This document shows, in pieces, positions 36,352-44,663 of a stretch of 54,066 bases of DNA. Both the position numbers and the translations under genes were made by a program. The notes below the pieces were generated by a model. It was not told the DNA's origin. It saw only the letters and a list, made by a program, of their open reading frames with translations, and ran no database searches. Numbering within the stretch: the stretch's first letter is position 1; each line of letters begins with the position of its first letter. This DNA is from Acidimicrobiia bacterium (GTDB lineage Bacteria > Actinomycetota > Acidimicrobiia > Spongiisociales > UBA4744): positions 1-54,066 of the forward strand of contig JAOTUY010000014.1 in assembly GCA_029863625.1 (NCBI GenBank), given 5' to 3'.

Positions 36352-37139
36352 TACAACTTCCTCGCGATCCACACCGACCAGGTCAGGTGAAGGCGATCAC
36401 GCTGGAAGTCCTCCATCCAGGCAGCGGCCAGATGGCGATAGTCGGCGTCGGGATGGTCTTGGGCGTAGGCGTCGGCCGAGGCGATAACCGCGTGGTGATA
36501 CCCCTCCCACGCCTCGTCCGGGGATACGATCTCGGAGATGACTTCGAGGCCGAGTCGGGTGAGGATGGCTGCTTGCTCGCCAACTGTCAGCGTGGCGGCT
36601 TCAGGAGCCCCGGCTTCCTGGAGCGATTCACGATCGGCCGCTTTGCGGAGCCTGAGGTCCCCGATGGCCAACCGTCCACCGGGTCGAAGCCGGGCGGACA
36701 GGGCTCGGGCCGTACCTTCAAAACCGTGAAATATCCACGAACCACCCAGGCAGGTAGCGAGGTCCCACTGCGGCTGGCGGGGAACCTCCATACCTTCCCC
36801 GAGCCACCACTCGATTGTTCCGGTCAGGTCCGTCCGGGATGCTCGGGCGCTGGCGCGCAGGAGGACCCAAGGTGAGAGATCAACACCCACGCCGACTATC
36901 GAGACGCGGTGGGCCATGTCGAGCAGTAGGTCACCGTGACCGCAGGCGATATCGATGGCATGAGCGCGATTCGTCGGGCCGAGGGCGTCGAGCACAGCCG
37001 ACAACTCGGTGCGTCGCATGGGATTGCATATCTCATGGAGATGGTGGAGTGCTTCGAACGGATAGAAGCGTTCCCAGGCCCCCTCGATATCGGTGCCGGG
37101 AAGGACGAGAATGTCGGCCGGAAGCGGGGGATGGTCCAC
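36351..37139 (-). CDS. Class I SAM-dependent methyltransferase
   Basis: The 262-residue product has the SAM-binding motif I AIDIACGHGDLLLDMA, the acidic end of strand 2 (VGVDLSPW), GEGMEVPRQPQWDLATCLGG as motif IV region and LRPGGRLAIGDL as the post-IV motif. A Trp-rich C-terminus (HLTWSVWIARKL) ends the fold. The substrate cannot be told. The start is GTG at 37137-37139 without a clear ribosome-binding site; the heptad array at 37150-37268 occupies the leader. Confidence 0.82.
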   Translation of the reverse strand: MDHPPLPADILVLPGTDIEGAWERFYPFEALHHLHEICNPMRRTELSAVLDALGPTNRAHAIDIACGHGDLLLDMAHRVSIVGVGVDLSPWVLLRASARASRTDLTGTIEWWLGEGMEVPRQPQWDLATCLGGSWIFHGFEGTARALSARLRPGGRLAIGDLRLRKAADRESLQEAGAPEAATLTVGEQAAILTRLGLEVISEIVSPDEAWEGYHHAVIASADAYAQDHPDADYRHLAAAWMEDFQRDRLHLTWSVWIARKL

Positions 37140-37149
37140 AGGGATAAAT

Positions 37150-37268
37150 GTACCTAGTACCTAGTACCCAGTACCTAGTACCTAGTACCCAGTACGTAGT
37201 ACCCAGTACCTAGTACCTAGTACCTAGTACCTAGTACCTAGTACCTAGTACCTTGTACTGAGTACTGA
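37150..37268. repeat. Long GTAC heptad array, 17 units
   Basis: Seventeen 7-bp units, each starting GTAC: mostly GTACCTA, with GTACCCA, one GTACGTA, and GTACCTT and GTACTGA at the right end. Every unit contains the palindrome GTAC, so each strand can fold on itself in many registers. The array begins 11 bases upstream of the methyltransferase GTG and covers its leader. The rest of the gap to 37308 shows nothing else. Confidence 0.95.
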
Positions 37269-37308
37269 GTTGGGTTGCTGCTCCACGGGTTGTTGAAAGA
37301 CGGGAGGG

Positions 37309-38040
37309 CTAGCGGGAGGCGCCGCGCATCGATCCGGTCAGCTGTGCCCCGTTGAGGTCGTAGAGGACGCAGGTGATTGCCTGGTCGCCTTCGTCCCATC
37401 CTTCTTCACTTGGATAGAAGTATCCGAATTCGAGCAGGGAATCCTCGTACGTCATCCCCACGAAGGTGTCGAAGGCGGTCACACAGAATTGATCGGCAAA
37501 ATCCCAGAGCGCCAGGTCCCCCGGATACGAAGCCGAGGCGACATAGTTGCTGACTACGTAGACCTCGTTCTCGTGAGCCTCGCTGCACGGCACGGCCTCG
37601 ACATCCGTGATCTCGGTGTCATCGTTGGTGCCGGGCTGCATGTTGAAACAATCACCGACCCGGAGTTCGGTAACTTCCAGATCGCCTGCGTCCACGATGG
37701 CGCCGGAACTATCCCGGTCGGCTCCATTGAGGGCTCCGTCGAGGAAGCCCCATGCTGCCGGGCCAAGAATCAGCAACAGGGCCCCACCCCGGAGGATGTT
37801 CTTGAGCGGAAAGCCGCGCGACGGCGCTGTCACCGGCGGTGATGGCGGCGCATAGGTGGCAACATATGATTCAGCGTCTTGGCCTTCGAGCGCGAAGGGG
37901 TCGGCCGTGCGGTCGAACTCGATTCCGGGGGGCGGTGGTGGGATGTCGCTGCGTTGTCCCAAAAGAGGTCCGCGGCAGGTTGGGCAGTACGCGGGCGATG
38001 CGTCACCAACGTCGGCGCCGCAGTGTGGGCACGGTCTCAT
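37309..38040 (-). CDS. Zinc-ribbon membrane protein with septum-formation-type domain
   Basis: The 243-residue product begins with a zinc ribbon (CPHCGADVGDASPAYCPTCRG), then a Pro-rich linker, one membrane helix (~85-105, ILRGGALLLILGPAAWGFL) and an extracellular domain: LRVGDCFNMQPGTNDDTEIT, VEAVPCSEAHENEVYVV and a later QFCVTAF. That domain matches the actinobacterial septum formation family, with paired cysteines. Its molecular role is unknown. This domain is one reason to favour an actinobacterial host. ATG start; the ribosome-binding site is weak. Confidence 0.75.
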   Translation of the reverse strand: MRPCPHCGADVGDASPAYCPTCRGPLLGQRSDIPPPPPGIEFDRTADPFALEGQDAESYVATYAPPSPPVTAPSRGFPLKNILRGGALLLILGPAAWGFLDGALNGADRDSSGAIVDAGDLEVTELRVGDCFNMQPGTNDDTEITDVEAVPCSEAHENEVYVVSNYVASASYPGDLALWDFADQFCVTAFDTFVGMTYEDSLLEFGYFYPSEEGWDEGDQAITCVLYDLNGAQLTGSMRGASR

Positions 38041-38107
38041 GACAGGCTCCCGATTCGATTCCTCTTCTTTTCGGCGGGACGAGCCGGGTTCTTGAGCCGA
38101 CAGCTTG

Positions 38108-39208
38108 CTATGTCCCGGTCACGAGGAGCGGTATGCGAAGCTCGTCGGCGGCCAGACCCCCGTGGTAGCCGGTGAGGCGTTTGTCCATGAAGCGGGGGAT
38201 GAGCAGCCGGTCCGGGTCGGCCAGCAGGAGTATTTCGGGCATCCGTCCGGCCAGGTCGGGATGGTCGATGCCCGGCCCCAGCCAGGATCGGTATTCGGAA
38301 GCCTCCACCACGCGACAGGGGAGGTCGTCGATCATGTTCGAGAGCTCGTCGTCGACCCGGCGAACCAGCACCGCGCGCGGGTCACCGTAGAACTCCGATC
38401 CGGTGCGTTGAGCAATCAACACTTTGGCCTGTTCTTGGTAGTCGATGTGTCCGTGGTCGGCAGTTCCCACCATCACCGCGTGGCTTGGGAGCGCTAAGGC
38501 GATACGTTCCCAGATGCCGGCCGCCGCCGAGACGGCTGCCGCGTATTCATCGGATTCCTGACCGTGGACGTGGGCGGAAACGTCAACATTGGGAAAATAC
38601 GTGAAGATGAGCCGACCCGGTACCCGAGCGAGCTGCACGGTGGCGTCGATGATCTCGTCGACAGTCCAGATGGGCTCGTAGCGACACCCCCGATAGAGAA
38701 CCCGGCTCAGCCGACTGTCTTGGAAGTTACCGGGTTGCACGGTGATCGGCTCGATGTCACTGGCCCTGAGGCGCTCCCAGAGGTTGGGTGCTGGCAGGAA
38801 GGAGCGGTGATCGAGCTTCACCCGGTCGCCCCACGGTGTAGTCCATTTCAGCGTATTTACGACTTTATCGACGGAGGGAACGTACAGCTGATGAGCAATC
38901 AAGCCGTGGGTGGCCGGTGCCAACCCGGTGGCGACGCTGGCCAGGTTGACGCTGGTTGTGGTCGGGAAGGCGGCATCGAGGGTTGCTGCGCGGGCGGCCC
39001 GGAGTGGCGCCGCGCAAGGGTGATCGAGCTGCTGATCGCCCAGACCGTCGAACAGCATGAGCACGTAGGTCGTTGCTGCAGGTATTCGATCAGCGAGGTG
39101 AGGATGGAGCCCTTTCGCTTGGGCCGAACCGGTGAGGCGTTGCTCAAGCTCCGCGATCAGGTTGACCAGGCTGCCACCGGAGTAATCGGGAATTGAGTAA
39201 TCAGTCAT
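38108..39208 (-). CDS. Alkaline-phosphatase-superfamily phosphodiesterase/nucleotide pyrophosphatase-like protein
   Basis: The 366-residue product has the superfamily metal sites: VLMLFDGLGDQQLDHP (first Asp), FPTTTSVNLASVATGLAPATHG (Thr nucleophile region), YFPNVDVSAHVHGQESDEY (Asp/His), GTADHGHIDYQ (Asp-His) and a C-terminal GYHGGLAADELRIPLL (His). This resembles type I phosphodiesterase/nucleotide pyrophosphatases. The substrate is unknown, and there is no signal peptide. The first ~10 codons (MTDYSIPDYSGG) are part of a heptad array, so the true start may be slightly downstream. Confidence 0.82.
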   Translation of the reverse strand: MTDYSIPDYSGGSLVNLIAELEQRLTGSAQAKGLHPHLADRIPAATTYVLMLFDGLGDQQLDHPCAAPLRAARAATLDAAFPTTTSVNLASVATGLAPATHGLIAHQLYVPSVDKVVNTLKWTTPWGDRVKLDHRSFLPAPNLWERLRASDIEPITVQPGNFQDSRLSRVLYRGCRYEPIWTVDEIIDATVQLARVPGRLIFTYFPNVDVSAHVHGQESDEYAAAVSAAAGIWERIALALPSHAVMVGTADHGHIDYQEQAKVLIAQRTGSEFYGDPRAVLVRRVDDELSNMIDDLPCRVVEASEYRSWLGPGIDHPDLAGRMPEILLLADPDRLLIPRFMDKRLTGYHGGLAADELRIPLLVTGT

Positions 39209-39224
39209 CCGTTACCAGTTGCCA
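39179..39224. repeat. Heptad array crossing a start codon
   Basis: On the minus strand the units are ACTGGCA, ACTGGTA, ACGGATG, ACTGATT, ACTCAAT, TCCCGAT, TACTCCG. The ATG of the phosphodiesterase gene (39206-39208) is the end of the third unit, so upstream DNA and the first codons form one continuous 7-bp pattern. Confidence 0.7.
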
Positions 39225-39250
39225 GTCAAGCACCAGCGCAGCGCAGCGAA

Positions 39251-39320
39251 GAACGAGAAACGAATGACCGGGCACGAAGACCGGAAACGTGAAACCCTGC
39301 ACCCGGAACCGCAAACCCGC
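39251..39320. repeat. Degenerate heptad array near the 3' end of the dehalogenase gene
   Basis: Ten loosely related 7-bp units: ACGAGAA, ACGAATG, ACCGGGC, ACGAAGA, CCGGAAA, CGTGAAA, CCCTGCA, CCCGGAA, CCGCAAA, CCCGCGC. The core GAAAC is shared with the array at 1261-1309. Confidence 0.65.
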
Positions 39321-39327
39321 GCGGAGT

Positions 39328-40191
39328 TCAGAGTTGCCGATGCCATTCCGCTATCGCTTGCCCGATATCGTCTGGTGAGTCTTCCTGGATGAAATGGATT
39401 CCGGGGACGGTGACTTCCGTCTGGTTTGGCCAGGTCCGGCAGAACTCCCGCTGAGCGCCGACCAGGATCGAACCAGGCTCGGCATTGATGAACAGTTTGG
39501 GGATGTCGCTCGCTGCCAGCCATTGGGAGTATCCGTCGACAATGCGGTGGACGTCGGCCGGTGCACCGTTGATCGGAATCTCCCGGGGCCAGGTGAGCAT
39601 CGGTCGCCGGGCTTCCCCGATCTGGGTGTACGGCCGGCGGTATTCGTCCATCTCGGCTGCCGTCAACTCGCGGATGATCGAGTTCGGCATCACCCGCTCG
39701 ATGAACAGGTTGCGGGTGAGGATCATCTCTTCGCCGGCCTCCGAACGCAACCCTTCGAAGAAACGGCGTGCCGATTCGGGCCATTCCTCCCAGGTAACCG
39801 GCCGCACGATCGCCTCCATGTAGGCGATTCCCCGCACGGCGTCGCGATGGCGATTGGCCCAATCGAATCCCAATCCCGAACCCCAGTCGTGCACGACCAG
39901 GGTCACCTTGTCTGCGACATGGAGCACATCCAGCAGCGCGTCGAGATGGGAGCTGTGTTCCAGGAACCGGTAGGTCCCTGCTCCGCTGGGCGATTGCTTC
40001 TGTGAGTCGCCCATTCCCAGCAGGTCCGGGGCGATGCAACGTCCCTGATCTTGGAGGTGGGGGATGACGTTGCGCCACAGGTATGACGAGGTGGGGTTGC
40101 CGTGCAGGAATACAATGGGGTCACCCTTCCCGATTTCGACATAGGCCATCGAGCGGCCCAGCACATCGACCTTCTTCTTCTCGTACCCCAT
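39328..40191 (-). CDS. Haloalkane dehalogenase-like alpha/beta hydrolase
   Basis: The 287-residue product has all haloalkane dehalogenase subfamily II residues in order: Asn32 in HGNPTSSYLWRN (halide binding), nucleophile Asp102 with Trp103 in VVHDWGSGLGFDWA, Glu126 in YMEAIVRP (catalytic acid) and His266 in GIHFIQED. Such enzymes hydrolyse a carbon-halogen bond to an alcohol and halide in the cytoplasm. The natural substrate here is unknown. ATG 40191 is divergent from nuoA across 143 bases. Family membership is strong; activity is inferred. Confidence 0.9.
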   Translation of the reverse strand: MGYEKKKVDVLGRSMAYVEIGKGDPIVFLHGNPTSSYLWRNVIPHLQDQGRCIAPDLLGMGDSQKQSPSGAGTYRFLEHSSHLDALLDVLHVADKVTLVVHDWGSGLGFDWANRHRDAVRGIAYMEAIVRPVTWEEWPESARRFFEGLRSEAGEEMILTRNLFIERVMPNSIIRELTAAEMDEYRRPYTQIGEARRPMLTWPREIPINGAPADVHRIVDGYSQWLAASDIPKLFINAEPGSILVGAQREFCRTWPNQTEVTVPGIHFIQEDSPDDIGQAIAEWHRQL

Positions 40192-40253
40192 CCCAGCTCC
40201 CGGATTGTCGTCCCCTCCACGGTACCCCTGAGCGGATCGCAGTTGCAGGAACT

Positions 40254-40301
40254 TTGGGGCGCCAATCGGACTTCCTATACTTCCGGCACGGCGGGCCGTG
40301 C
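40254..40301 (+). promoter_or_regulatory. Candidate nuo operon promoter with downstream dyad
   Basis: TTGGGG (40254-40259), a 16-base spacer and TATACT (40276-40281) form a plausible promoter. Right after it, GCACGGC (40286-40292) and GCCGTGC (40295-40301) form a 7-bp inverted repeat with a 2-base centre, near the expected transcription start. This could be an operator or a 5' mRNA hairpin. GAGGGG follows before the nuoA GTG. Confidence 0.5.
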
Positions 40302-40334
40302 GCGGCCCGTTTTCGAGGCAGAGGGGTAGGTCGG

Positions 40335-40700
40335 GTGAGTCCGTACTTTCAGGACTACGTGACGGTGGCGGCGTTCGCAGCGCTTGGTGTTGTGCTCGTG
40401 CTCGCCCTGCTGGGAATAGCTTCGATCTTCCGTCCCGCTCATCCCCACCCCGCCAAACTTCTTACCTACGAATGTGGAGTGGATCCGGTCGGACGTGACT
40501 GGAGCCAGTCGCAGGTCAGGTACTACATCTTTGGCCTTCTGTTCGTCATCTTCGACGTTGAAGCCGTATTCATCTTCCCGTGGGCGATCATCCTCGAGCG
40601 ACTTGGCGTATTCGGCCTGGTGGAGATGGGGATCTTCATTCTCATCTTGTTGCTTGGCCTCATCTACGCCATCCGCAAGGGAGTGCTCAAGTGGGAGTGA
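40335..40700 (+). CDS. nuoA: Complex I subunit A
   Basis: The 121-residue product has three membrane helices and the conserved loop YECGVDPVG with its Cys, then [20 protein letters not shown] (acidic residues of helix 2 as in family). It sits at the joint between the membrane arm and the quinone site. The GTG at 40335 follows GAGGGG and gives the normal length; longer frames upstream do not fit the family. It overlaps nuoB by ten bases and is first of eleven nuo genes. Confidence 0.93.
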   Translation: MSPYFQDYVTVAAFAALGVVLVLALLGIASIFRPAHPHPAKLLTYECGVDPVGRDWSQSQVRYYIFGLLFVIFDVEAVFIFPWAIILERLGVFGLVEMGIFILILLLGLIYAIRKGVLKWE

Positions 40701-41188
40701 TCGAACGATTCGGGATGCCAAAGCCGGTGTCCTGGCTGCTCAACTGGGGTCGCAGGTACTCACTGTGGCTGTACCAATTCGGGTTGGCCTGCTGCGCCAT
40801 CGAGCTGATGGCCGCGGCCGGCCCCCGCTTCGACATGATGCGGTTCGGAATTATCCCGTTGCCCGCCTCGCCGCGTCAGGCCGACCTGATGATTGTGGCC
40901 GGCACCGTCACCGACAAGATGGCTCCGGCGGTGCGCCGACTCTACGAGCAGATGCCCGACCCCAAGTACGTGATCTCGATGGGTTCCTGTGCCAACTGTG
41001 GTGGTCCTTACTGGGATTCCTACTCGGTAACGAAAGGCGTCGATCAGATCATTCCTGTGGACGTGTACGTGCCCGGTTGCCCGCCCCGACCGGAGGCGCT
41101 GATGGAAGGGATCGTCCTGCTTCAGAAGAAGATCCAGAACGAAAACCTCCAGGAGAAATGGAAAGAGCGTGCCGAGCAACCCGTCTGA
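40691..41188 (+). CDS. nuoB: Complex I subunit B (N2 cluster)
   Basis: The 165-residue product carries the four ligands of cluster N2: the tandem pair in LACCAIELM, one Cys in GSCANCGG and one in [12 protein letters not shown]2 passes electrons to quinone at the interface with NuoD. I chose GTG 40691, inside the nuoA gene; GTG 40697 or ATG 40715 are possible. The first part [18 protein letters not shown] matches the family's amphipathic start. Confidence 0.94.
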   Translation: MGVIERFGMPKPVSWLLNWGRRYSLWLYQFGLACCAIELMAAAGPRFDMMRFGIIPLPASPRQADLMIVAGTVTDKMAPAVRRLYEQMPDPKYVISMGSCANCGGPYWDSYSVTKGVDQIIPVDVYVPGCPPRPEALMEGIVLLQKKIQNENLQEKWKERAEQPV

Positions 41189-41750
41189 CACCGCGGATCT
41201 CCAGGGGACACTCTTCGCTTACGCGGAGCATGTTGCCGACGTCCTGGATGCGGAGCCGGTGGTCGTCCGGCACGGAACGATCAAGGCCCACGTGCCAAGG
41301 GACAGTTGGATTGATGCGCTCACCAAGGCCCGCGATGACCTCGGCCTCATCTTCTTCTCATGGCTCTCCGCCATCGATTGGTCAAACAAGGTCGAGGTGG
41401 GAGATCCTCCAACCGAGGAAGTCGACGAGCGATTCGAGATCCTCTGCACGGTCGGTGATCTCTCAGAAGGAAAGCGCATCACGCTCTCCACCGAGGTGTC
41501 GAAGGACGAGCCGACCATGCCGAGCGCCACCGGGGTATACCGGGGTGCCAACTGGCATGAACGCGAGACGTTCGAGATGTTCGGCATCGATTTCGTGGGC
41601 CATCCCGACCTGAAGAAGCTCTATCTGGTTGATGGTTTTGAGGGCAATCCGTTGCGGAAGTCCTTTCCGTTGCTGAGTCGCGAGGTGAAACCGTGGCCCG
41701 GCACCGTAGACGTCGAAGCGATGCCATCGACCGAGAATCCGGAGGCATGA
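41169..41750 (+). CDS. nuoC: Complex I subunit C (30 kDa)
   Basis: The 193-residue product has the 30-kDa signature near its C-terminus: [20 protein letters not shown], then [13 protein letters not shown]. This subunit packs NuoD and NuoB in the peripheral arm. It is a separate gene, not fused to nuoD as in E. coli. The GTG at 41169 lies inside nuoB and its stop overlaps the nuoD start. The N-terminal ~30 residues vary among relatives. Confidence 0.93.
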   Translation: MPSNPSDTADLQGTLFAYAEHVADVLDAEPVVVRHGTIKAHVPRDSWIDALTKARDDLGLIFFSWLSAIDWSNKVEVGDPPTEEVDERFEILCTVGDLSEGKRITLSTEVSKDEPTMPSATGVYRGANWHERETFEMFGIDFVGHPDLKKLYLVDGFEGNPLRKSFPLLSREVKPWPGTVDVEAMPSTENPEA

Positions 41751-42934
41751 TGGACCACGAGGCGATGATGGCGCTCTCGGAGGTGGCCGTCTCCCTTGAG
41801 CTCGAAACGCCGGAGATGACGCTCAACATCGGCCCGCAGCACCCGTCCACGCACGGGGTGCTCCGCCTGGTTGCCCAGGTCGACGGTGAGCGGGTCCGCG
41901 ATATCAAGCCGGTCATCGGGTACATGCACCGGGGCTACGAAAAGATCTCCGAAGTCCGGACGTACCCTCAGATCACTGCGCTGATCAACCGGCTCGACTG
42001 GGTGGCCGGCTACGCCAATGAGATCCCGTTCATTGTGGGCGCCGAGCGGCTCATGGAGCTGGAGGTGCCGGATCGGGCCCAGTACATCCGGTTGATTCTC
42101 GCCGAGATGGCGCGCATCGCTTCCCATCTCGTCTTCTGCGGTTCCTACCCGCTCGAGCTGGGGGCAGGCACCCCTTTGTTCTTCGCTCTGCGAGAGAGGG
42201 AGCGGGTGCTCGACCTGATGGAGTCGGTCACCGGTGGACGTTTCCACCTCAACTTCAACCGCCTCGGCGGGGTCAAGCCGGCGGCCGGGGCCGGCTCGAA
42301 CACCCGCAAAGACATCCAGGACTTGCCCAAAGGCTTCTACGAAGGTTCCCGGGAAGCGATGGGCCGGGTGTTGGCGGTGTGCGATGAGCTCGACCAGCTC
42401 ATCAGCGGCAACGAGATCCTCTTCGCACGCACCAAAGGGGTCGGCGTCATGACCCCGGAGCAGGCGGCCGCCTATGGAGTGTCCGGGCCGAACCTGCGGG
42501 GCTCGGGGGTGGCGTTCGATCTCCGCAAGGTCGAGCACTACCTGCCATACGACAAACTCGATTTCAACGTGGTAACCCGCCAGGCGGGCGATTGCTTCGC
42601 CCGGTACGAAGTGCGGGTGGACGAGATTCGCGAATCGGCCAAGATGGTCGTCCAGGCGATCGACTCGATCCCTTCCGGACCGCTGCAGGCCAAGGTGCCG
42701 AAGATCATCAAAGTGCCGAAGGGCGAGACCTACATGCGGGCCGAGAACCCCAAGGGGGAGATGGGCTACTACATCGTCTCCGAAGGTGGCACGGGACCGT
42801 ACCGGTTGAAGATTCGCACCGCCTCGTTCTCCAACATCTCCGTCTTGTCGGAACTCATGGAAGGTGTCCTGATACCGGACATCGTCGCCATCATGGGCAG
42901 TTTCGATTTCGTGCTCGGCGAGGTGGATCGGTGA
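41747..42934 (+). CDS. nuoD: Complex I subunit D (49 kDa)
   Basis: The 395-residue product shows the 49-kDa/NiFe-hydrogenase-like fold. NIGPQHPSTHGVLRL contains the quinone-site His, MHRGYEKISEVRTYPQ follows, and a C-terminal segment IMGSFDFVLGEVDR ends at the conserved Arg. It forms the quinone-binding pocket with NuoB. ATG 41747 is the first of two adjacent Met codons and overlaps the nuoC stop; a longer frame to 41693 is unlikely. MidA/NDUFAF7-type enzymes methylate this subunit in mitochondria, and a midA-like gene lies at 53584. Confidence 0.95.
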   Translation: MMDHEAMMALSEVAVSLELETPEMTLNIGPQHPSTHGVLRLVAQVDGERVRDIKPVIGYMHRGYEKISEVRTYPQITALINRLDWVAGYANEIPFIVGAERLMELEVPDRAQYIRLILAEMARIASHLVFCGSYPLELGAGTPLFFALRERERVLDLMESVTGGRFHLNFNRLGGVKPAAGAGSNTRKDIQDLPKGFYEGSREAMGRVLAVCDELDQLISGNEILFARTKGVGVMTPEQAAAYGVSGPNLRGSGVAFDLRKVEHYLPYDKLDFNVVTRQAGDCFARYEVRVDEIRESAKMVVQAIDSIPSGPLQAKVPKIIKVPKGETYMRAENPKGEMGYYIVSEGGTGPYRLKIRTASFSNISVLSELMEGVLIPDIVAIMGSFDFVLGEVDR

Positions 42935-42976
42935 TGGCTGCGACCTACGGCCGCAGGTTGACGAACTCCGTTCGTC

Positions 42977-43045
42977 CGTACTTCGTATTTCGTACTTCGT
43001 ATCGTGCCAAGCCGTCGAAGTACGAAGTACAAAGTACGAAGTACG
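42977..43045. repeat. GTAC heptad hairpin between nuoD and nuoH
   Basis: Left arm 42977-43001 (CGTACTT, CGTATTT, CGTACTT, CGTA) and right arm 43021-43045 (TACGAAG, TACAAAG, TACGAAG, TACG) pair over 25 bp with two mismatches, around a 19-base loop. The element fills most of the 133-base gap inside an operon whose other genes mostly overlap. Confidence 0.9.
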
Positions 43046-43067
43046 CACTCCCGAAGGGAGCGCTCTG

Positions 43068-44045
43068 ATGTCCTTCGGGCTCGAGTTGGCGATCAAGCTG
43101 GTGGTCATCGCGGCTCTGATCCCGGGCTCGGCGCTGGTGCTCGGCTACGCCGAGTTGAAGATCTCGGCCCACATGCAGTCCCGCATCGGCCCGTACTTCG
43201 CGGGCGGCCGGTTTGGGTGGGCGCAGCTGCTGGCCGACGGAGTCAAATTCATCCAGAAAGAAGACATCATCCCGGACAACGCCGATCGACCCGTTTTCAA
43301 GGTCGCCCCGGTACTCGTGATGATCTCAACCGCGACTCTCTTCGTGGTCCTTCCCTTCGGGCCGGGCGGTGGGTTCGTCGTGCGCGACCTCAATCTGGGC
43401 ATCTTCTACGCACTGGCGATCTCCTCGGTTGGAACCATCGGTATCTTGATGGCCGGGTGGTCGTCGGGTAACAAGTATTCGCTGATGGGCGGTCTGCGGG
43501 CCGCCGGCCAGTTGATCGCCTATGAGCTCCCGCTCGTGCTGGCGGTGGTCGGGGTGGTGATCCAGGCCGGGACGATGTCGATGCAGGGGATCGTCGAGGC
43601 GCAGATCGCCCAGGGCTGGCCGTACGCATTCACCCAGTTCTTGGGTTTCTTCATCTTCCTGGTCGCCGGGCTGGCCGAGCTGAGTAGGACGCCGTTCGAC
43701 ATGCCGCTCGCCGAGTCCGAGCTCATCTCCGGCTACCTGACGGAGTACTCGGGCTTTCGATTCTTGTTCTTCTATCTGGCCGAGTACGCCAGCATGTTTG
43801 CACTGGCGGCCATCGCCGCCACGCTGTTCCTGGGCGGTTACGGATTCTGGGGCGTGTCGGCCTCGTGGACCGGGCCGATCTTCTTCGGCGGGAAGATCCT
43901 CTTGATCGGCTTCGTGATCATCTGGCTTCGTTGGACGTTCCCCCGGTTCCGTGAGGACCAGTTGCAGACGCTGGCCTGGAAATGGCTCATCCCCCTCGCC
44001 CTGGCCAACATCATGGTGACTGCCGTGTTCAAGGTGGTCTTCTGA
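43068..44045 (+). CDS. nuoH: Complex I subunit H
   Basis: The 325-residue membrane protein has eight helices. Conserved parts are [56 protein letters not shown] and the acidic loop [19 protein letters not shown]. It anchors the peripheral arm and forms the quinone entry and the first proton-path charges. ATG 43068 follows GAAGGGAG, just after the heptad hairpin. The stop overlaps nuoI by one base. Confidence 0.95.
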   Translation: MSFGLELAIKLVVIAALIPGSALVLGYAELKISAHMQSRIGPYFAGGRFGWAQLLADGVKFIQKEDIIPDNADRPVFKVAPVLVMISTATLFVVLPFGPGGGFVVRDLNLGIFYALAISSVGTIGILMAGWSSGNKYSLMGGLRAAGQLIAYELPLVLAVVGVVIQAGTMSMQGIVEAQIAQGWPYAFTQFLGFFIFLVAGLAELSRTPFDMPLAESELISGYLTEYSGFRFLFFYLAEYASMFALAAIAATLFLGGYGFWGVSASWTGPIFFGGKILLIGFVIIWLRWTFPRFREDQLQTLAWKWLIPLALANIMVTAVFKVVF

Positions 44046-44503
44046 TGGAGCTGCGCATTCCGGGGCTCGTCAAGGGCATGTGGGTGACCTTGAAGACCCT
44101 CTTCAAGAAACCGGTAACCATCAACTACCCGAAGGTCAAGGAGACGCCGGTGCCCCGGGCCCGCGGCGTGATCGCTCTCGACCAGGATGCGTGCACGGTG
44201 TGCATGCTGTGTGCCCGCAACTGTCCCGATTGGTGCATCTATATCGAGGGCCACAAGGAAGAGCAGGTACCGGACAAGCCGGGAGGCCGGGTCAAGGTAC
44301 GGGCCGAACTCGACCGGTTCGACATCGACTACGCACTCTGCATGTACTGCGGCATTTGCGTCGAGGTGTGTCCGTTCGATGCCCTCTTCTGGACACCCGA
44401 GTACGAGTACTCCGAGTACCGGATGGGCGAAATGATGCACGACATGGACCGCTTGCAGGACTGGCTGCAAACGGTGCCGGAGCCGCCGGAGTTGGAGACA
44501 TAA
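44045..44503 (+). CDS. nuoI: Complex I subunit I (two 4Fe-4S clusters)
   Basis: The 152-residue product carries two ferredoxin motifs, [12 protein letters not shown] (about 58-69) and [12 protein letters not shown] (about 99-110), for clusters N6a and N6b. An extra Cys follows the first (PDWC). In complexes lacking NuoEFG, reduced ferredoxin or another donor is thought to give electrons near here. It overlaps nuoH by one base. A 160-base gap follows. Confidence 0.94.
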   Translation: MELRIPGLVKGMWVTLKTLFKKPVTINYPKVKETPVPRARGVIALDQDACTVCMLCARNCPDWCIYIEGHKEEQVPDKPGGRVKVRAELDRFDIDYALCMYCGICVEVCPFDALFWTPEYEYSEYRMGEMMHDMDRLQDWLQTVPEPPELET

Positions 44504-44557
44504 TGCACCGACCAGCAACGTTCACTGCGTTCGGGACGGCCAGAAACGCCGCTCGAT

Positions 44558-44606
44558 GCGTCCTCGTCCTTGACGCACGTCAAGTCCGCCTTCGTCCTGC
44601 GTCCTT
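44558..44606. repeat. Heptad array between nuoI and nuoJ (CGTCCTT type)
   Basis: Seven units in register: GCGTCCT, CGTCCTT, GACGCAC, GTCAAGT, CCGCCTT, CGTCCTG, CGTCCTT. Unlike the neighbouring nuo gaps the core is not GTAC, but the 7-bp period is the same. Confidence 0.75.
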
Positions 44607-44663
44607 CCCAGCGACGGCCCTGCCTCGCTCCGAACACATCAACGCCACTGGACGGAGCACCAG

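Noticed and set aside
37150..37268. CRISPR array
   Set aside because: The repeats are 7-bp units without spacers and no cas gene is present.
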